Assembly (NCBI GenBank): GCA_951217055.1
Contig: OX578277.1
Location: 114,635,904-114,699,903, forward strand
Source of the DNA: Gerris lacustris
Lineage: Eukaryota; Arthropoda; Insecta; Hemiptera; Gerridae
Length of the DNA: 64,000 nt
Direction: 5' to 3'
Positions 32,760-44,999 of this stretch are shown here, in pieces (positions within the stretch are counted from its first letter, which is position 1; each line of letters opens with the position of its first letter). The notes under the pieces were generated by a model. The model made no database searches, was not told the DNA's origin, and saw nothing but the letters and a program-made list of their open reading frames with translations. A program made the translations under genes and the position numbers.

Positions 32760-32944
32760 GTTCCCTGATATCTGAAACGGATTTCTGTCTAGGAATTTTT
32801 TGAAATCGAAGACCTAAAAAATTTTCGTTCCTCGGAACGATCACATAGCTTTCGTTACCTTCGGTAAGCTCGGAAGCAAATCATTTTTTATGTATTCAAT
32901 CTAAAAAATTCCAAGACAGAAATCCGTTTCACACATCAGGGAAC
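32760..32944. repeat. 185-bp foldback element
   Basis: Left arm GTTCCCTGATATCTGAAACG then GATTTCTGTCTaGGAATTTTTTgA; right arm CTAAAAAATTCCAAGACAGAAATCC then GTTTCACACATCAGGGAAC. Arms of about 42 bp. A related fragment is at 33610-33650 (GGCAGAAATCCGTTTTAAAC). Confidence 0.75.
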
Positions 32945-33003
32945 GTTTGTTTCTGAGATTACCAAAGACATGTAAAGGAAGCTATGTAATAGTTCTGAAG
33001 ATA

Positions 33004-33580
33004 ATAGTACATTACGCGTCGAGTGCGGAAAGTAGCATTTTGCATGCGAGTGTGGAGTTTGCACCCGAGCGACAGCGAGGGTAGTAAAACCACACGAGCA
33101 ATGCAAAATGCCGTTTTCGCACAAGTTGCGTACCGTACTTTATCTATGATTGTTAGATTTAAATAATAAAAACAGAAAAAAATAAACTTGCTGTATGTAA
33201 GTTCGTATCTCTCTCTTGATAAAGATGGCGTTAATTCTTGAGTTGCATTTTTTGCCAAATTAATTATTTCTGGAGGAGTATTATTCTCCACATTTTCGTC
33301 AAAGTCACTGATTCACTCATTGTTTTCCACTAAAAACTCGATAAATAGTTATTTTAGTAAAAGAATAACAAATTAGTTTTGTTAAATGTAAACAAACTCG
33401 CTAATCGTGCGTAAAACTGATGAAGAATTCCTCTTCTTTACCGCCCTAGGGTGGTAAAGAAGAGGAATTCTTCAGAACTATGAGACGCGCATGCGCAATG
33501 AATACAAGTACGTAAAGAATCACTTTCTACGCATCTAAACAGAGATACGATGTTTATATTTCGTATCAATCGTAGATAAA
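33004..33580 (-). repeat. 577-bp repeat, copy 2 (inverted)
   Basis: Same length and order of parts as copy 1 but on the minus strand, so copies 1 and 2 form a large inverted repeat with about 825 bp between. The ATG frame has a 1-nt deletion early on and the donor is GCAAGT. Palindrome core at 33421-33474 is CCCTAGGG. The NRF-1-like site is GCGCATGCGC here. Confidence 0.75.
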
Positions 33581-34723
33581 ACATGTTTTATGTTTCCGGT
33601 TTGAAAAACTTGATGGCAGAAATCCGTTTTAAACATCAAGGAACATTTTTTTAGTCCAAAATACAATGGGGTTAAGTCCAAAAATGTCAAAAAAAAAAAC
33701 CTTTTTGAAATCAGTGAAAAATTATCTACAGAATGGAATAAAGGAGGTAATTCTAGCCAGTTTTTTAAATGAAATATCGAGCTTAATACATAAAGGTTTA
33801 AGTTTGTAACAAGTATGTAGAGCCAAGTATAAAGGGTTTAAGTAAATGTAACTTTGTACATTCTCTGATGAGATATCTGATTTTAGTATAAAGAGCAGAA
33901 GTCAACTTACACGTATGTATGTCATTCAACACCTTCATGCTATTGTACTATAATCAAACTAAGGTGGTTGGCTATTAAAATATACTTAATATAGAATTGA
34001 AATTAGGGGTAGAGGTGGTTAGAGGTGGTTAGAGGTGGGATTTTTCGTGGATAGACAATTTATGATATTTCTTTGATGTCCTACATAGACAGTGTCATTT
34101 CTATTATATTATTTTTATAATTTTATAATTCATTTCTACTATTATTTTTATAATAGTATATAAATGTCGGTCAATTTATTTGCTTAAGTACTGGAATGTG
34201 TACTTGCTTCAAATTATAGTAAATATTAAATTTCCTTGTTAATCTTAGTCTGGTCGGATTTCATATTAGAAAGTACACTAGCACAGTTTATTATTAACAC
34301 ACACACATATAAACATGGTATACTCAGTTGGAGAAGTATAAAAGTAAAATAGAATCTTGTGTAATATAAGCCAAGTTCTAATCAAACTCAAAATTAAAAG
34401 CAACTTGATACAGTCAAAGTAAGTCCTCTTCGTCTGTGCTTTAATTACTCTACTTTACACACTCTCACCTTACAACACATGCTTACTCACATTTTAAACT
34501 AATAAAAAAATCTTTTACAGTTAATAATAAAAGTCTATTGCGTAAATGAAATATTCTGTCAATTAGTGTGGCACATAGCTTCCTCACGACGTATTATTGG
34601 ACGAATGGTCGTATCAGATTTGGATATGTTTCGATTTAAAATGAGTCAAATTCATTTTTAAGCAATACTAAATTTGGCGTACAGAGGAAAGAATATAGGA
34701 CCATCAGTGCAAGCTATTCATGT
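33581..34723. other. Unassigned AT-rich DNA
   Basis: No gene recognised. 34012-34035 has three tandem TTAGAGGTGG units; around 33600-33655 is a fragment of the foldback family at 32760. Confidence 0.35.
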
Positions 34724-34811
34724 TGCATGTGGCATGTGGCATGTGGTATGTGGCATGTGGCATGTGGTATGTGGCATGTGGCATGTGGTATGTGGCATGT
34801 GGCATGTGGCA
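34724..34811. repeat. Minisatellite, 9-bp CATGTGGCA/CATGTGGTA units
   Basis: About ten 9-bp units of CATGTGGYA. Every third unit carries T instead of C, giving a 27-bp higher-order period. Open frames through it on both strands are artefacts of the repeat. Confidence 0.9.
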
Positions 34812-35202
34812 ACAATAAACTTGTGCTTCGGGTCTTTGTTTCACTTAATATGGGACCATTATAAGTAGTAATATTTGTTTCTATGTGGTATGCATATATA
34901 ATATATATCATCCCCCCGGTCACGAATTCTATTTTTAATTTTTTAATGGTCTGTTTCCACTCCGCCCCCCCCCCCTCCCCCCCCCCCCTCTGAAAAAAAA
35001 AATGTGTGTGACTCACGCATTAGAAGTGAAATTTAAGTTCTAGAAACAGTTGATTTTATGCATTGTTCTCTTTGCATTTGGTGACGATTTTATTATTTCA
35101 GGATTAAGAAATGGATATGTGGAATTTAAATGAAAAATAAAATAATTCCTTAACATTTTAGCGAATAATGAAGAAAATACACGAAATAGTTATATATGCA
35201 CC
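34812..35202. other. Unassigned DNA with C-homopolymer
   Basis: A C-rich run with one T at about 34964-34988 followed by TCTGAAAAAAAAA. No gene. Confidence 0.4.
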
Positions 35203-35372
35203 TAGGGAGTAAATTCCCTGAGCGAATAAGTTGGTTCTTGAGGCGAAGCCGAAGGAACAATGGTCCCTAAATTCCGAGGTGAAGCCGAGAATAACGCTAA
35301 TTAGCTGCCGAGGCGCAGCCGAGAGAGAAAATTATCGCGAGAGGAATAATGGCACTTTACTCCCGAGGTATA
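35203..35372. repeat. Foldback repeat with GAGGCGAAGCCGA motifs
   Basis: Ends GGGAGTAAATTCCC and GGCACTTTACTCCCGAGG are imperfect inverted repeats. Three internal units resemble CCGAGGYGMAGCCGAGA. Related to 21855-21965. Confidence 0.5.
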
Positions 35373-35899
35373 TACAATATTTTATCTCCAGTAGGAAGAA
35401 AAAACACATTTTCATTCATTCCACAGTTTTTATTTATTATTTTAATAAATAACAATAATTATTAGAACTTTTAATAGCAGATATAAGAGATTCAATATTA
35501 AAAACAAATAAGAATTGGAATTAAACTCAAATAGAAGGTTATTTAGATGCAGGTTATAATGTTGTAAACAAAGATAAACATGGTCAAAAAAGCGCAGTGC
35601 CGCCAACCTGATTTCAACAACTTCATTACATTAGCCATACATTTTCTACTATTTATAAAATAATTAAGTTGCAATCTTTACTTTTTTGCCCTACTTTACT
35701 TTTTTGCCCTGCTTTTACTTTTTCTCCCTACTTTTTGAGTCAGGGATGAAAAAACCTGTTTTAGTCCCTCTAAACTAATTCAAAATCATAACTTTTTGTC
35801 CCTACTGGAGAGAAACAATATTTATATATATTATATTATTACAATGAATATAATATTCATTGTATATTGTATACCAATTCTGTGTATTGAATAATCATC

Positions 35900-36190
35900 T
35901 ACCTCCGTGGTGCAATAGTTAGCATTCATGAATTAAAGCTCGGTGGATCAAGACTCACCCAAGAGAAAGATTTTTTACAGGTAAATTGATTGAGGTTGAG
36001 TTGATTTTCCTAAAAAAAAATCTATCACCTGGACGAGTCTCGAAAGCCAAACTTCGTTTCAACCAAGGCAATTTACACCACCACGCAGTTTCAACTCAAA
36101 TATCCTGGGTTCAGATGCTCTTCTGTAGCAGAACTCATTAGCTCCTGGTTGTCCAGGAAAAGTTGAGCATTGAGTCATGATTCATCAAAT
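35900..36190 (+). repeat. Possible tRNA-derived SINE
   Basis: Starts ACCTCCGTGGTGCAATAGTT, then GTTAGCATTC, and has a B-box-like GATCAAGAC (about 35946-35954), followed by a non-tRNA body ending near AAAGTTGAGCATTGAGTC. The A box is a poor match, so confidence is low. 35373-35899 before it holds nothing recognised. Confidence 0.3.
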
Positions 36191-36471
36191 TTATATTTTA
36201 ACATTTTAAAAATAATCTCAGTGTTATTCATTTATGTGAAAAAGCTTTTTATGGTAAAATATTTGCTAAAATGTTTTTATATTTGCTGGTTTTTCTTTTA
36301 AGGTTAGAAATATAGCTCTAGGGGACTTTTTCCGAAGCATTTCCAAAGTAACCTTTATACGTATTTTTTAATCAGAAAATCTGCTCCTAAAACTTCTAAC
36401 GTTTTTATTTTCCTCTTTAATTTTTTTTTTTTTTTTTTTAAATTTTCAACTTGAATAAAAGATAAAAGAAG

Positions 36472-36474
<3 letters not shown>

Positions 36475-36547
<73 letters not shown>

Positions 36548-36560
36548 TATATACAGATAT
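36475..36560. repeat. (TA)n microsatellite
   Basis: Uninterrupted TA run of about 65 bp then TGTATATATATTATATACAG. The frames translating as alternating Y/I are artefacts. Confidence 0.95.
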
Positions 36561-37279
36561 ATATGAAAGAAGCAGGTTTTTGACAGGCACCAGTAGGAAA
36601 AGATACATTTTGAGATAAAGTATTGACAATGCAAAAAAAAGAGTTTTAGAAACTTGAAAAATCAAAAAGTAGGCTTCACTCAACCATTGTAAGTTTTAGG
36701 CATCAACAATGCACTGGTTAGAGTTATTATCAGTCTGTCAGGTACAGGATTATGTGAAAAGAGAAAAATAGATTAACTCTCAATAAGATACCACGCATAA
36801 ACCTACCAAAAAGAAAATAAAATAAAATATATATATATATATATACTAGCTGACCCGGCAAACGTTGTTTTGCCATATAAAATATTTCTAGAGAATAATT
36901 TCCATATTTGCTATCACTAATTATGATAATTTAAAAAAATCAATATCAATCTCTAAGTGCAATGGATTGTATGATATTATATTTAATAATTTGATCATAA
37001 TAATTATTATTTATAAATTTAAAATTTTCCTGGGTGAGAAGTGACGCCGGTAGACGCCTGGCGGGGATAACTGATGGATTGATAATTGATCAGTTATCCA
37101 CCACTGAGAGTTGAAGATTATTAAAGTACAAATATGGCTTTTAACAAATGGGGGTTGGTGGTAAAGAGGTAAAATTTTAAGATTATAAATATTTTTTAAT
37201 GCCAAATATTAAAAAATGTTGTCCAAAAAATAAAAAAATCAGGTGGCCCACTCTTATCACTTAGGGCTATAAAAAATAG

Positions 37280-37855
37280 TTTATCTACGATTGATACGAA
37301 ATATAAACATTATATTCTGTTTAGATGCGTAGAAAGTGATTATTTACGTACTTGCATTCATTGCGCATGCGCGTCTCATGGTTCTAAAGAATTCCTCTTC
37401 TTTACCACGCTAGCGCGGTAAAGAAGAGGAATTCTTCAGCTTTACGCACGATTAGCGAGTTAGTTTACATTTAACAAAACTAATTTGCTGTTCTTTTATT
37501 AAAGTAACTGTTTATATCAAGTTTTTAGTGAAAAACAATGAATGAATCAAGTGGCTTTGACGAAACTGTAGAGAATAATACTCCTCCAGAAATAATTAAT
37601 TCGGCAAAAAATACAACTCAAGATTAATGCCATCTTTATCAAGAGAAGAGATACGAACTTACATACAGCAAGTTTATTTTTTTCTGTATTTATTATTTAA
37701 ATCTAACAATCGTAGATAAAGTACGGTACGCAACTCGTGGGAAAACGCCATTTGGAATTGCTCGTGTGGTTTTACTACCCTCGCTGTCGTTCGGGTGCAA
37801 ACTCCACACTCGCATGCAAAATGCTACTTTCCACACTCGACGCGTAATGTACTAT
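37280..37855 (+). repeat. 577-bp repeat, copy 3, inserted in the ACTAGCTG repeat
   Basis: Same structure as copy 1. The ATG at 37538 opens a frame that hits a stop by frameshift before the LSRERYELTY part, and the donor is GCAAGT. Palindrome at 37384-37439 has core CGCTAGCG. The uninterrupted host sequence (AAAAAATAG...CCTATTCTCAGACC) is visible at about 40154-40182, which identifies this as a genuine insertion. Confidence 0.75.
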
Positions 37856-38229
37856 TACGACCTATTCTCAGACCTACCGAATGTACACAAAAATTTCTGT
37901 TCTTGCCTGACCCGGCAAACGTTGTTTTGCCGTAGGTATTAATGATTTCTATTGCATATTTTGGAAGTTAATTAAAAATAACTAACTCATTGTAAGTGTG
38001 AGGGGATGTGGTATATGACTGAAAGAGGAATGGAGCGCTATGGACGATGAGGCCTATCAAAATAGTGAGAAAGCTTATTGTGTGAGAATGATATGAGACC
38101 GGCTTCGTTCACATCCCTACTCAGAACTGTTTGCTGGGTGAAAAGTGAACCCGGAAGACGCCTGGCGGGGATAACTGATCGATTGATAATAATAATTACA
38201 ATAACCGAGAAATTAATTAAATAACCGAA

Positions 38230-38346
38230 AATCAAATTATAATTATTAACAACTACGGGAAACAGACAGAGAAAAATACACTCCAGCGCTGGAGTGTATT
38301 TTTCTCTGTCTCTTTCCCGTAGTTGATAATAATTATAATTTGATTT
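38230..38346. repeat. Palindrome of two SINE tails with tRNA heads lost
   Basis: Arms of about 58 bp made of the SINE tail (ACTACGGGAAA, CAGAGAAAAATAC and complement) meet at CTCCAGCGCTGGAG (38281-38294). It corresponds to the 22-kb SINE pair with everything between the CTCCAGC ends deleted. Confidence 0.75.
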
Positions 38347-38867
38347 AAATTAAAATTTAATCTTTCCGTAGTATGAATACTACCAAAATCGTAAAATATG
38401 AATTTAAATAACCGAGCAAACAGCAATAATTTTTACATTTTTGTCTAATTGTTATCTATTGTTACCTAATTGTTATCTCATTGTTATTATTAGTTTTGTT
38501 ATTTAATTGTTAATTTAAATTTTGAATATTAATTTGATTATTTATTTATTCTCTTTCATAGTTATTTATTGAATTTTAATCCTTTGCTGTTTCTTAGATG
38601 TATTAAGTAGCTTTTTTTCTAGTCATTTATTAGTACTTTAATGGAAATTTGTTGTTAATTCATTTATGTATTTTATGTACATGTTTATTCAAGAGTACCT
38701 CTCCTGTGGCCCTGCTGTCAGAGGACTCTTTTTTTAAAAAAATAAAAATAATAAATTGATCAGTTATCGATCACTGAGAGTTAAAGATTATTACAGTTAT
38801 AATATCACTATTAAAAAATGGAGGTTGGTTGGAGGTAGAAGGGTGAAAATTAAGGGTTATATATATG

Positions 38868-39400
38868 TAAACTCCCCGTCAAAATTAACGCACTACTTTT
38901 ATATGCTTACACAAAAGTCGTTCAATTAGGATCTTTTTTCTATTGTTTTCATCTCGGGCAGACCTATTTCGCCTCTGTCGATCATATCCACTCCTGAAAC
39001 CGCCGAAAAGCTCTGAGATTGTAGTGAGATGCACTCTTAGTTGACCACCAATCTTTGAGAAAAGCCTTTCTTAACCCATCACTACGGGTTTATTCGCTTT
39101 CTCCATAGTTAAATTAGGAGGTCTATTCTTGTTGACACAACCAAACATCTGTATTATGAATAACTACGTGAGAGCTCTCATTTAATCAACTGCAAATAAC
39201 AATGAATCATTTATGATGATGATTAAATATAATTAATTTCGGTATATAATTAATGATGATGATTAAATATGATTAATGATGATAATTACATATGAGATGA
39301 TGATTAATGATGATTATTAATGAATCATTAAACATCAGTATAAATTAGAGATAGTCCAAAAAGAGAAATATAAAGGTGGTGCGTTAATTTTGGGAGTGTA
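38868..39400 (-). mobile_element. Tc1/mariner remnant
   Basis: Terminal inverted repeats around AAAATTAACGCAC (left 38880-38892; right as GTGCGTTAATTTT 39380-39392), flanked by TA dinucleotides. On the minus strand the interior preserves RRFQE and SGYDRQRRNRSARDE in shifted frames, reminiscent of the helix-turn-helix linker of Tc1-type transposases. The catalytic domain is gone. Confidence 0.65.
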
Positions 39401-39479
39401 TTTTTAATCCACTGAGTGTGGAAGATTATTACAGTACTAATATCGCTATTAAAAATGGAGGTTGGCGGTAAAAATTTAG

Positions 39480-40160
39480 TATAACGGTGGTAAAAAAAAG
39501 GGTAAAAATTTAGGGTTATAAGCATTTTTTAATGCCAAATAATAAAAAATTAAATTAAAACATTTTGTCCAAAAAATAAAAACTCATTTTTGTTTTTGGG
39601 GGGGGGGGGGGGGGGGGGGGCCTTATCACTTAGGGGTGGTAAAAAGGTAAAAATTTAGGGTTATAAGTATTTTTTAATGCCAAATCATAAAAAAAAATTA
39701 AAACAATTTGTTCAAAATAGACATTTTTTTTTTTTTTTTTTGGGGGGGGGGGCACTCATCACTTAGGGGTGGTAAAAAGATAAAAATTTAGGGTTATAAG
39801 TAGTTTTTAATGCCAAATCATAAAAAATAAAAAATTTAAAAATTTTGTCCAAAAAATTAAGAAAATTAATTTTTGGGGGGGCCTCCCTCATCACTGAGGG
39901 GTGTTAAAGTTATAAAAATTTAGGGTTATTAGTATTGTTTAATGGCATATCATAAAATAATAAAATTAAAAAACTTTGGCAAAAAAATAAAATTTTTGGG
40001 GGGCCCCCCTCATCACTGAGAGGTGGTAGAAAGGTAAAAATTTAGGGTTATTAGTATTTTTTAATGCCAAATCATAAAAAAATAAAATAAAAAATGTTTG
40101 TCCAAAAAATCAAAAAAAAAAATTTCGGGGGGGCCCACCTTATCACTTAGGGGCATAAAA
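39480..40160. repeat. Tandem array, about six units of roughly 125-145 bp
   Basis: Units share TCACTTAGGGGTGGTAAAAA, GGTAAAAATTTAGGGTTAT and TTTTTTAATGCCAAAT. Several contain a G-homopolymer (39599-39620, 39743-39752, 39876-39882). An ancestral single unit is at 37150-37265. Confidence 0.75.
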
Positions 40161-40262
40161 AATAGATAACATCCTATTCTCAGACCTACCGATCAGTACA
40201 AAAAAGAAATCATCAAAATCGGTCAAGCCGTTTCGGAGGAGTTCGGGATCAAACACCGTGGC

Positions 40263-41389
<1,127 letters not shown>

Positions 41390-42610
41390 TATACAGGGTG
41401 ACTGGTGATATATGTGAAAAAATAAAGCAGGTTGATCTACGCCTTAAGAGCTACAAACAATTTCATATAAACCATAATGTAACGGTGCAATTTTGAATTG
41501 CCCGCTACATTGTGGGCAAGGCTATCGATAGATGGACGCATCGATCGATAGAATTGCCCAGTGATCGATATCGATTGGTTGAGGGGACGCCTGAAACCAG
41601 GAGATGTGGAGTGGGGGATGTTTTGTTGAGGTTGTGACGGAAGGAAAATGAAGGTGGAAGGGAAAATAGGAAGCGCTAGTGCAGTAGGAAGGGAGTGATG
41701 AGTCAGTTGTGAGAGTGTGAGAACAAAGGCAAGCAGTGATTTTTTTTGTTGGATAGGTGACAATGTGCTTAGTGGCCAGTCACTGTTCGTTTTTTTTTTC
41801 TTTTCTGTAAAACCATATATTTTTTTTAAATTTTGCTGGTGCTCATAAGTATTTTAGTATTTTTTTAATTCAAGGACTTCTAATATTATTTAATTTATAT
41901 TTTGGCAGAAGTGTATTTGTTCTTTTTTTATTTTGATATAAATGGACATTAACCAAAGTTGTTGGGTATATTTTTTTTGAACATTCTATTTTCCTACGCT
42001 ACATGAAATGGGTTTTCGTTATTTCACCCATTCAAACCATTAGACAGAAAGAAATAACGTGGCGCCCTTTACAAGGTATTTATACCTCCTAATTAATCGT
42101 CTAATATATAAAAATTAATTACAAGGCCCACCCCGTCTCCACTGAGCAAGGCTAGGCGTTGCAAATCCTCGGGGCAGGTTGCAATAAGTCAAATATTAAC
42201 CGTTCTCCCACAAAGTCAAATTTTATGAATTCTTTTAGATCGCATACCTTTGCTCATAATAACAATTATTGCTCCAAAAGTATAAAAGCTAGTACAAAAT
42301 TTTTGGTTTCGTTGTAAAGCTGACAAAATTTTCTATAAGAAAAGTGTAATTTTAATTTTCATTCCCTCAAATTACAAGACAAAAAGTGTATACAAATTTT
42401 ATTTGTAAGAAAAAAAAGAAAAATCTTTTTTCTTTGTGGTTCCATAACTTAGAATAGAACCGAACTTAAACTGTTCGGACTTTAGGAAAAAAATTCCTTA
42501 TTTACTATCTTTCGATTTATATTAATATCATTACCTATTCATAAAGCGGAATTTTTAGTAAACTTCGCTGAAAGTAAAAAAAGAAACATGTATATTGTTG
42601 ATTTTGTTGA
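41390..42610 (+). repeat. Interspersed repeat X, copy 1, with about 710-bp insertion
   Basis: Begins near TACAGGGTGACTGGTGATAT, with GTGAAAAAATAAAGCAGG, and ends with TTCGCTGAAAGTAAAAA. An inverted copy is at 53855-54345. Against that copy, 41473-42185 is extra sequence. The insert begins TGTAACGG, holds the DRE cluster and a TGGCGCCC (about 42060), so it could be LTR-derived, but no matching LTR end is clear. Confidence 0.6.
41523..41577. promoter_or_regulatory. Cluster of DREF/BEAF-like sites (TATCGATA)
   Basis: TATCGATA at 41523-41530, ATCGATCGATA at 41540-41550 and GATCGATATCGATT at about 41563-41576: three sites in 55 bp. In Drosophila these motifs bind DREF and BEAF-32. Function here is inference. 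Confidence 0.45.
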
Positions 42611-42849
42611 GATATAGGTGAGTATACTAAACCAGTCTTGCTTTTTAGGGTTTTGAGGTCGTCCTAGAAACCCTTATGCTTTTGGTAGTTCGTCCGTCCG
42701 TCCGTCCGTCGCAACTTGGTATACAATAGCAAATTTGGTATACAAGTTAAACTTTTTTACCCAAAAACAGAAAAACTATTGCGGACTTAAACACTCCAAT
42801 TTTCTGCGATCTGCGAACAATTGCAAATAGATCGCAATATTTTATATTT

Positions 42850-43460
42850 TTTGTAATTTTCAAGTTGGGTAACGTTTTAAAGGTATTGAAATGTAGATTA
42901 GAAATATATATCGCGTTTCCATAATGGCGGCCATTTTACCCCCCCCCCCCCCCCCCAGAAATTAAGACAAATCCAATATATACCAACCCTGCACTACCCC
43001 ATTAGGATAGGTCCCAAAAAAGGACAAAACATATAAATATATATCTCTGTGTTCCAATGAAATTTCCGGGAGTTGGTCTAAAAAAAAAGAAATTGAAAAT
43101 TCGAAGTTGGGTATCATTTTAAAGGTATTGAAATTTCGTTCACAAAAATATATCGTGTTTCAAAAATGGCAGCTATTTTACCCCCCAAAAAATTAAAACA
43201 AAACGCAAAAAAAATGTCCCCCCCCGCTACCCCATTAGGACAGGAGCTAAAAATAAAAAAAAAATATGCATCTCTGTCCAATGATATTTCCGGGAGTTGA
43301 TATAAAAAAGTCAAATTTTAACATTTTTAGGGAGCCGTAACTCTGGAGCCCCAAAATTTTTGTCATTTGAAAATTAGAAGTTGGGTATAATTTTAAAGGT
43401 ATTGAAATTTGGTTCACAAAAATATATCGTTTTTCAAAATGGTGGCCATTTTACCCCTAA
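42850..43460. repeat. Three diverged tandem units (about 245-275 bp) with ATGGCGGCCATTTT
   Basis: Units share GAAGTTGGGTATmATTTTAAA, GGTATTGAAATT, AAATATATCG and xAAAATGGyGGCCATTTTACC. The motif is at about 42921, 43164 and 43437. 42690-42712 has a TCCG(TCCG)n run upstream. C-homopolymer at 42940-42957. Confidence 0.65.
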
Positions 43461-44046
43461 AATAAACTAAATTAGTGCATACTTCCGAAGATAGTAATGG
43501 ATAATATGCACTCCTCGTTTCTTAAAAGTGAATTTTTATACATATATTTGATGCATGTTTCGATAAAGGATAATTTAGGTGTACGAAAAGCGACATATTA
43601 CACATTTTTGTTAAAAAATAAATAATAATAATGCACTTATGAATTCTTATGACCGAAGAAACTCTTTTAGTAACTTGCTGGTAAGTACTTGACGGGATTT
43701 TTTAATATGTTTTTAATTATTTACTCACCTGTAAGTCAATACAGGCCCGTCGAGAGCCGTAGCGGGCCCCACGGCTAGACCTATATGGACAGTGCCGGAA
43801 CTAGCCGTGTGCATGGGGTCAGCCGCACACGGGCCTCGGGGTAAGGGGGGCCTCACTTCCACTCGGCCAGTTATAAAAAAAAGAAATTAATAAAATAAAA
43901 AATAAATGAATAAAAAATAAAGAATCATTTTACTAAAAAGGTGAAGTTAGTTTATATTTTATTAATTACTATTGTTATTATTTTTATGTGGTAGGTATCT
44001 ATATTCCTTTCCACATAATAATAACTAGGCATCGCGTGGATCTATC

Positions 44047-44694
44047 ATTGAAGCGAGCGTATAGTAATAAATATGTATTGAATATTGAAAAAAAAGATTA
44101 TTGTGAATCATGATGAGTTGATAGATAATGGGTCTGGTAGTAGTGCAGCGGCTAGTAGTAAGGGAACCACCCCGCATTCTTACTATTCCACTAACTACAC
44201 ATCTCTATTTCAATATTTATAATTTGTATCTCTTTGCTACAAACAAACTACTGCATGTATCAAATTGAAATTTTGCATGCCTGTTTCAATTGTGCATCAG
44301 ATGGTGTCTATGAAGTTTTATTAACATCGTTACGTTAGAACGTAAGATATCGGTAAAAAGGTTGTTTTCTCTATTATAAACGTTTAGGCCCGCTTTAATA
44401 GTTTTAGCGATCTTTATTAATTCATAGCGGTGTCGCTGTTGGTTTTACTAAAAAATGTTATTTGAAAAAAATGTTCGTCTCATCGAATAGATGATGATAG
44501 AATCTTTTCCCGTCCTGAAATTCCAATTTAAGTTTTGAACCTCTCGTTTACGCGAGCGTTGCGCGCGAACTCTTGGACGGATCACGCTGTCCAACGAACT
44601 TAGCCTGAGTATTAGTAAAAGGATCATGTATACCAAATTTCAACTAAATCGGTCAACTTTTACTCAAGTTATCGTCACACGCGTGAACGTTACT

Positions 44695-44758
<64 letters not shown>

Positions 44759-44806
44759 CGGAGCATATTTCGTTGAATGTAGGAAGCTCGCTACGCTCGC
44801 TTCAAT
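44047..44806. mobile_element. GCGAGCG-family TIR element, copy B
   Basis: TIRs ATTGAAGCGAGCGTA (44047-44061) and TACGCTCGCTTCAAT (44792-44806). Very similar to copy C (52901) across its length; the GACA microsatellite is about 60 bp here (44694-44757). Confidence 0.75.
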
Positions 44807-44999
44807 TAAAAAACAATTGTCTAACAACATGACGTGATTTTTATACATTTGGGTATTTTAGAATGGTAATGTTTTGTATTATCCTGTATATGTTTCATCA
44901 AAATGTAACTATCTTTAGTGTTTTTAAATTAATTATACATTTTTAACTTGTAAAATATGCCTACACAGGGGCCACCTAACACGATCCACTCAATATCTC

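Larger units (their letters stand above)
36846..40262 (+). repeat. ACTAGCTG-headed interspersed repeat, expanded and nested
   Basis: Begins ACTAGCTGACCCGGCAAACG and TTGTTTTGCC (36846), restarts with CTGACCCGGCAAACG at about 37909, and ends with CATCAAAATCGGTCAAGCCG, TTTCGGAGGAGTTCGGGATC, then a long (TA)n run. This head/tail pair is a common insect retroposon-like design, but no coding frame survives. Inside sit the third 577-bp repeat, a collapsed SINE palindrome, a Tc1/mariner remnant and a tandem array. Confidence 0.55.

Noticed and set aside
34674..35016. Frames through the CATGTGGYA repeat
   Set aside because: Repeat-encoded; open on both strands, no other support.
36438..36683. Reading frames of alternating Y/I residues
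   Set aside because: Pure translation of (TA)n microsatellite; the same applies to 59489-59830.
41437..41763. 108-codon minus-strand frame
   Set aside because: Lies in the insert within repeat X, low similarity to anything known to me, no splice or promoter support on that strand.
43114..43314. Hydrophobic 66-residue frame in the ATGGCGGC repeats
   Set aside because: Spans repeat units and homopolymers; not conserved between units.
44626..44832. Frame with repeating TDRQ
   Set aside because: Encoded by the GACA microsatellite in the GCGAGCG-family element; same for 53480-53707.
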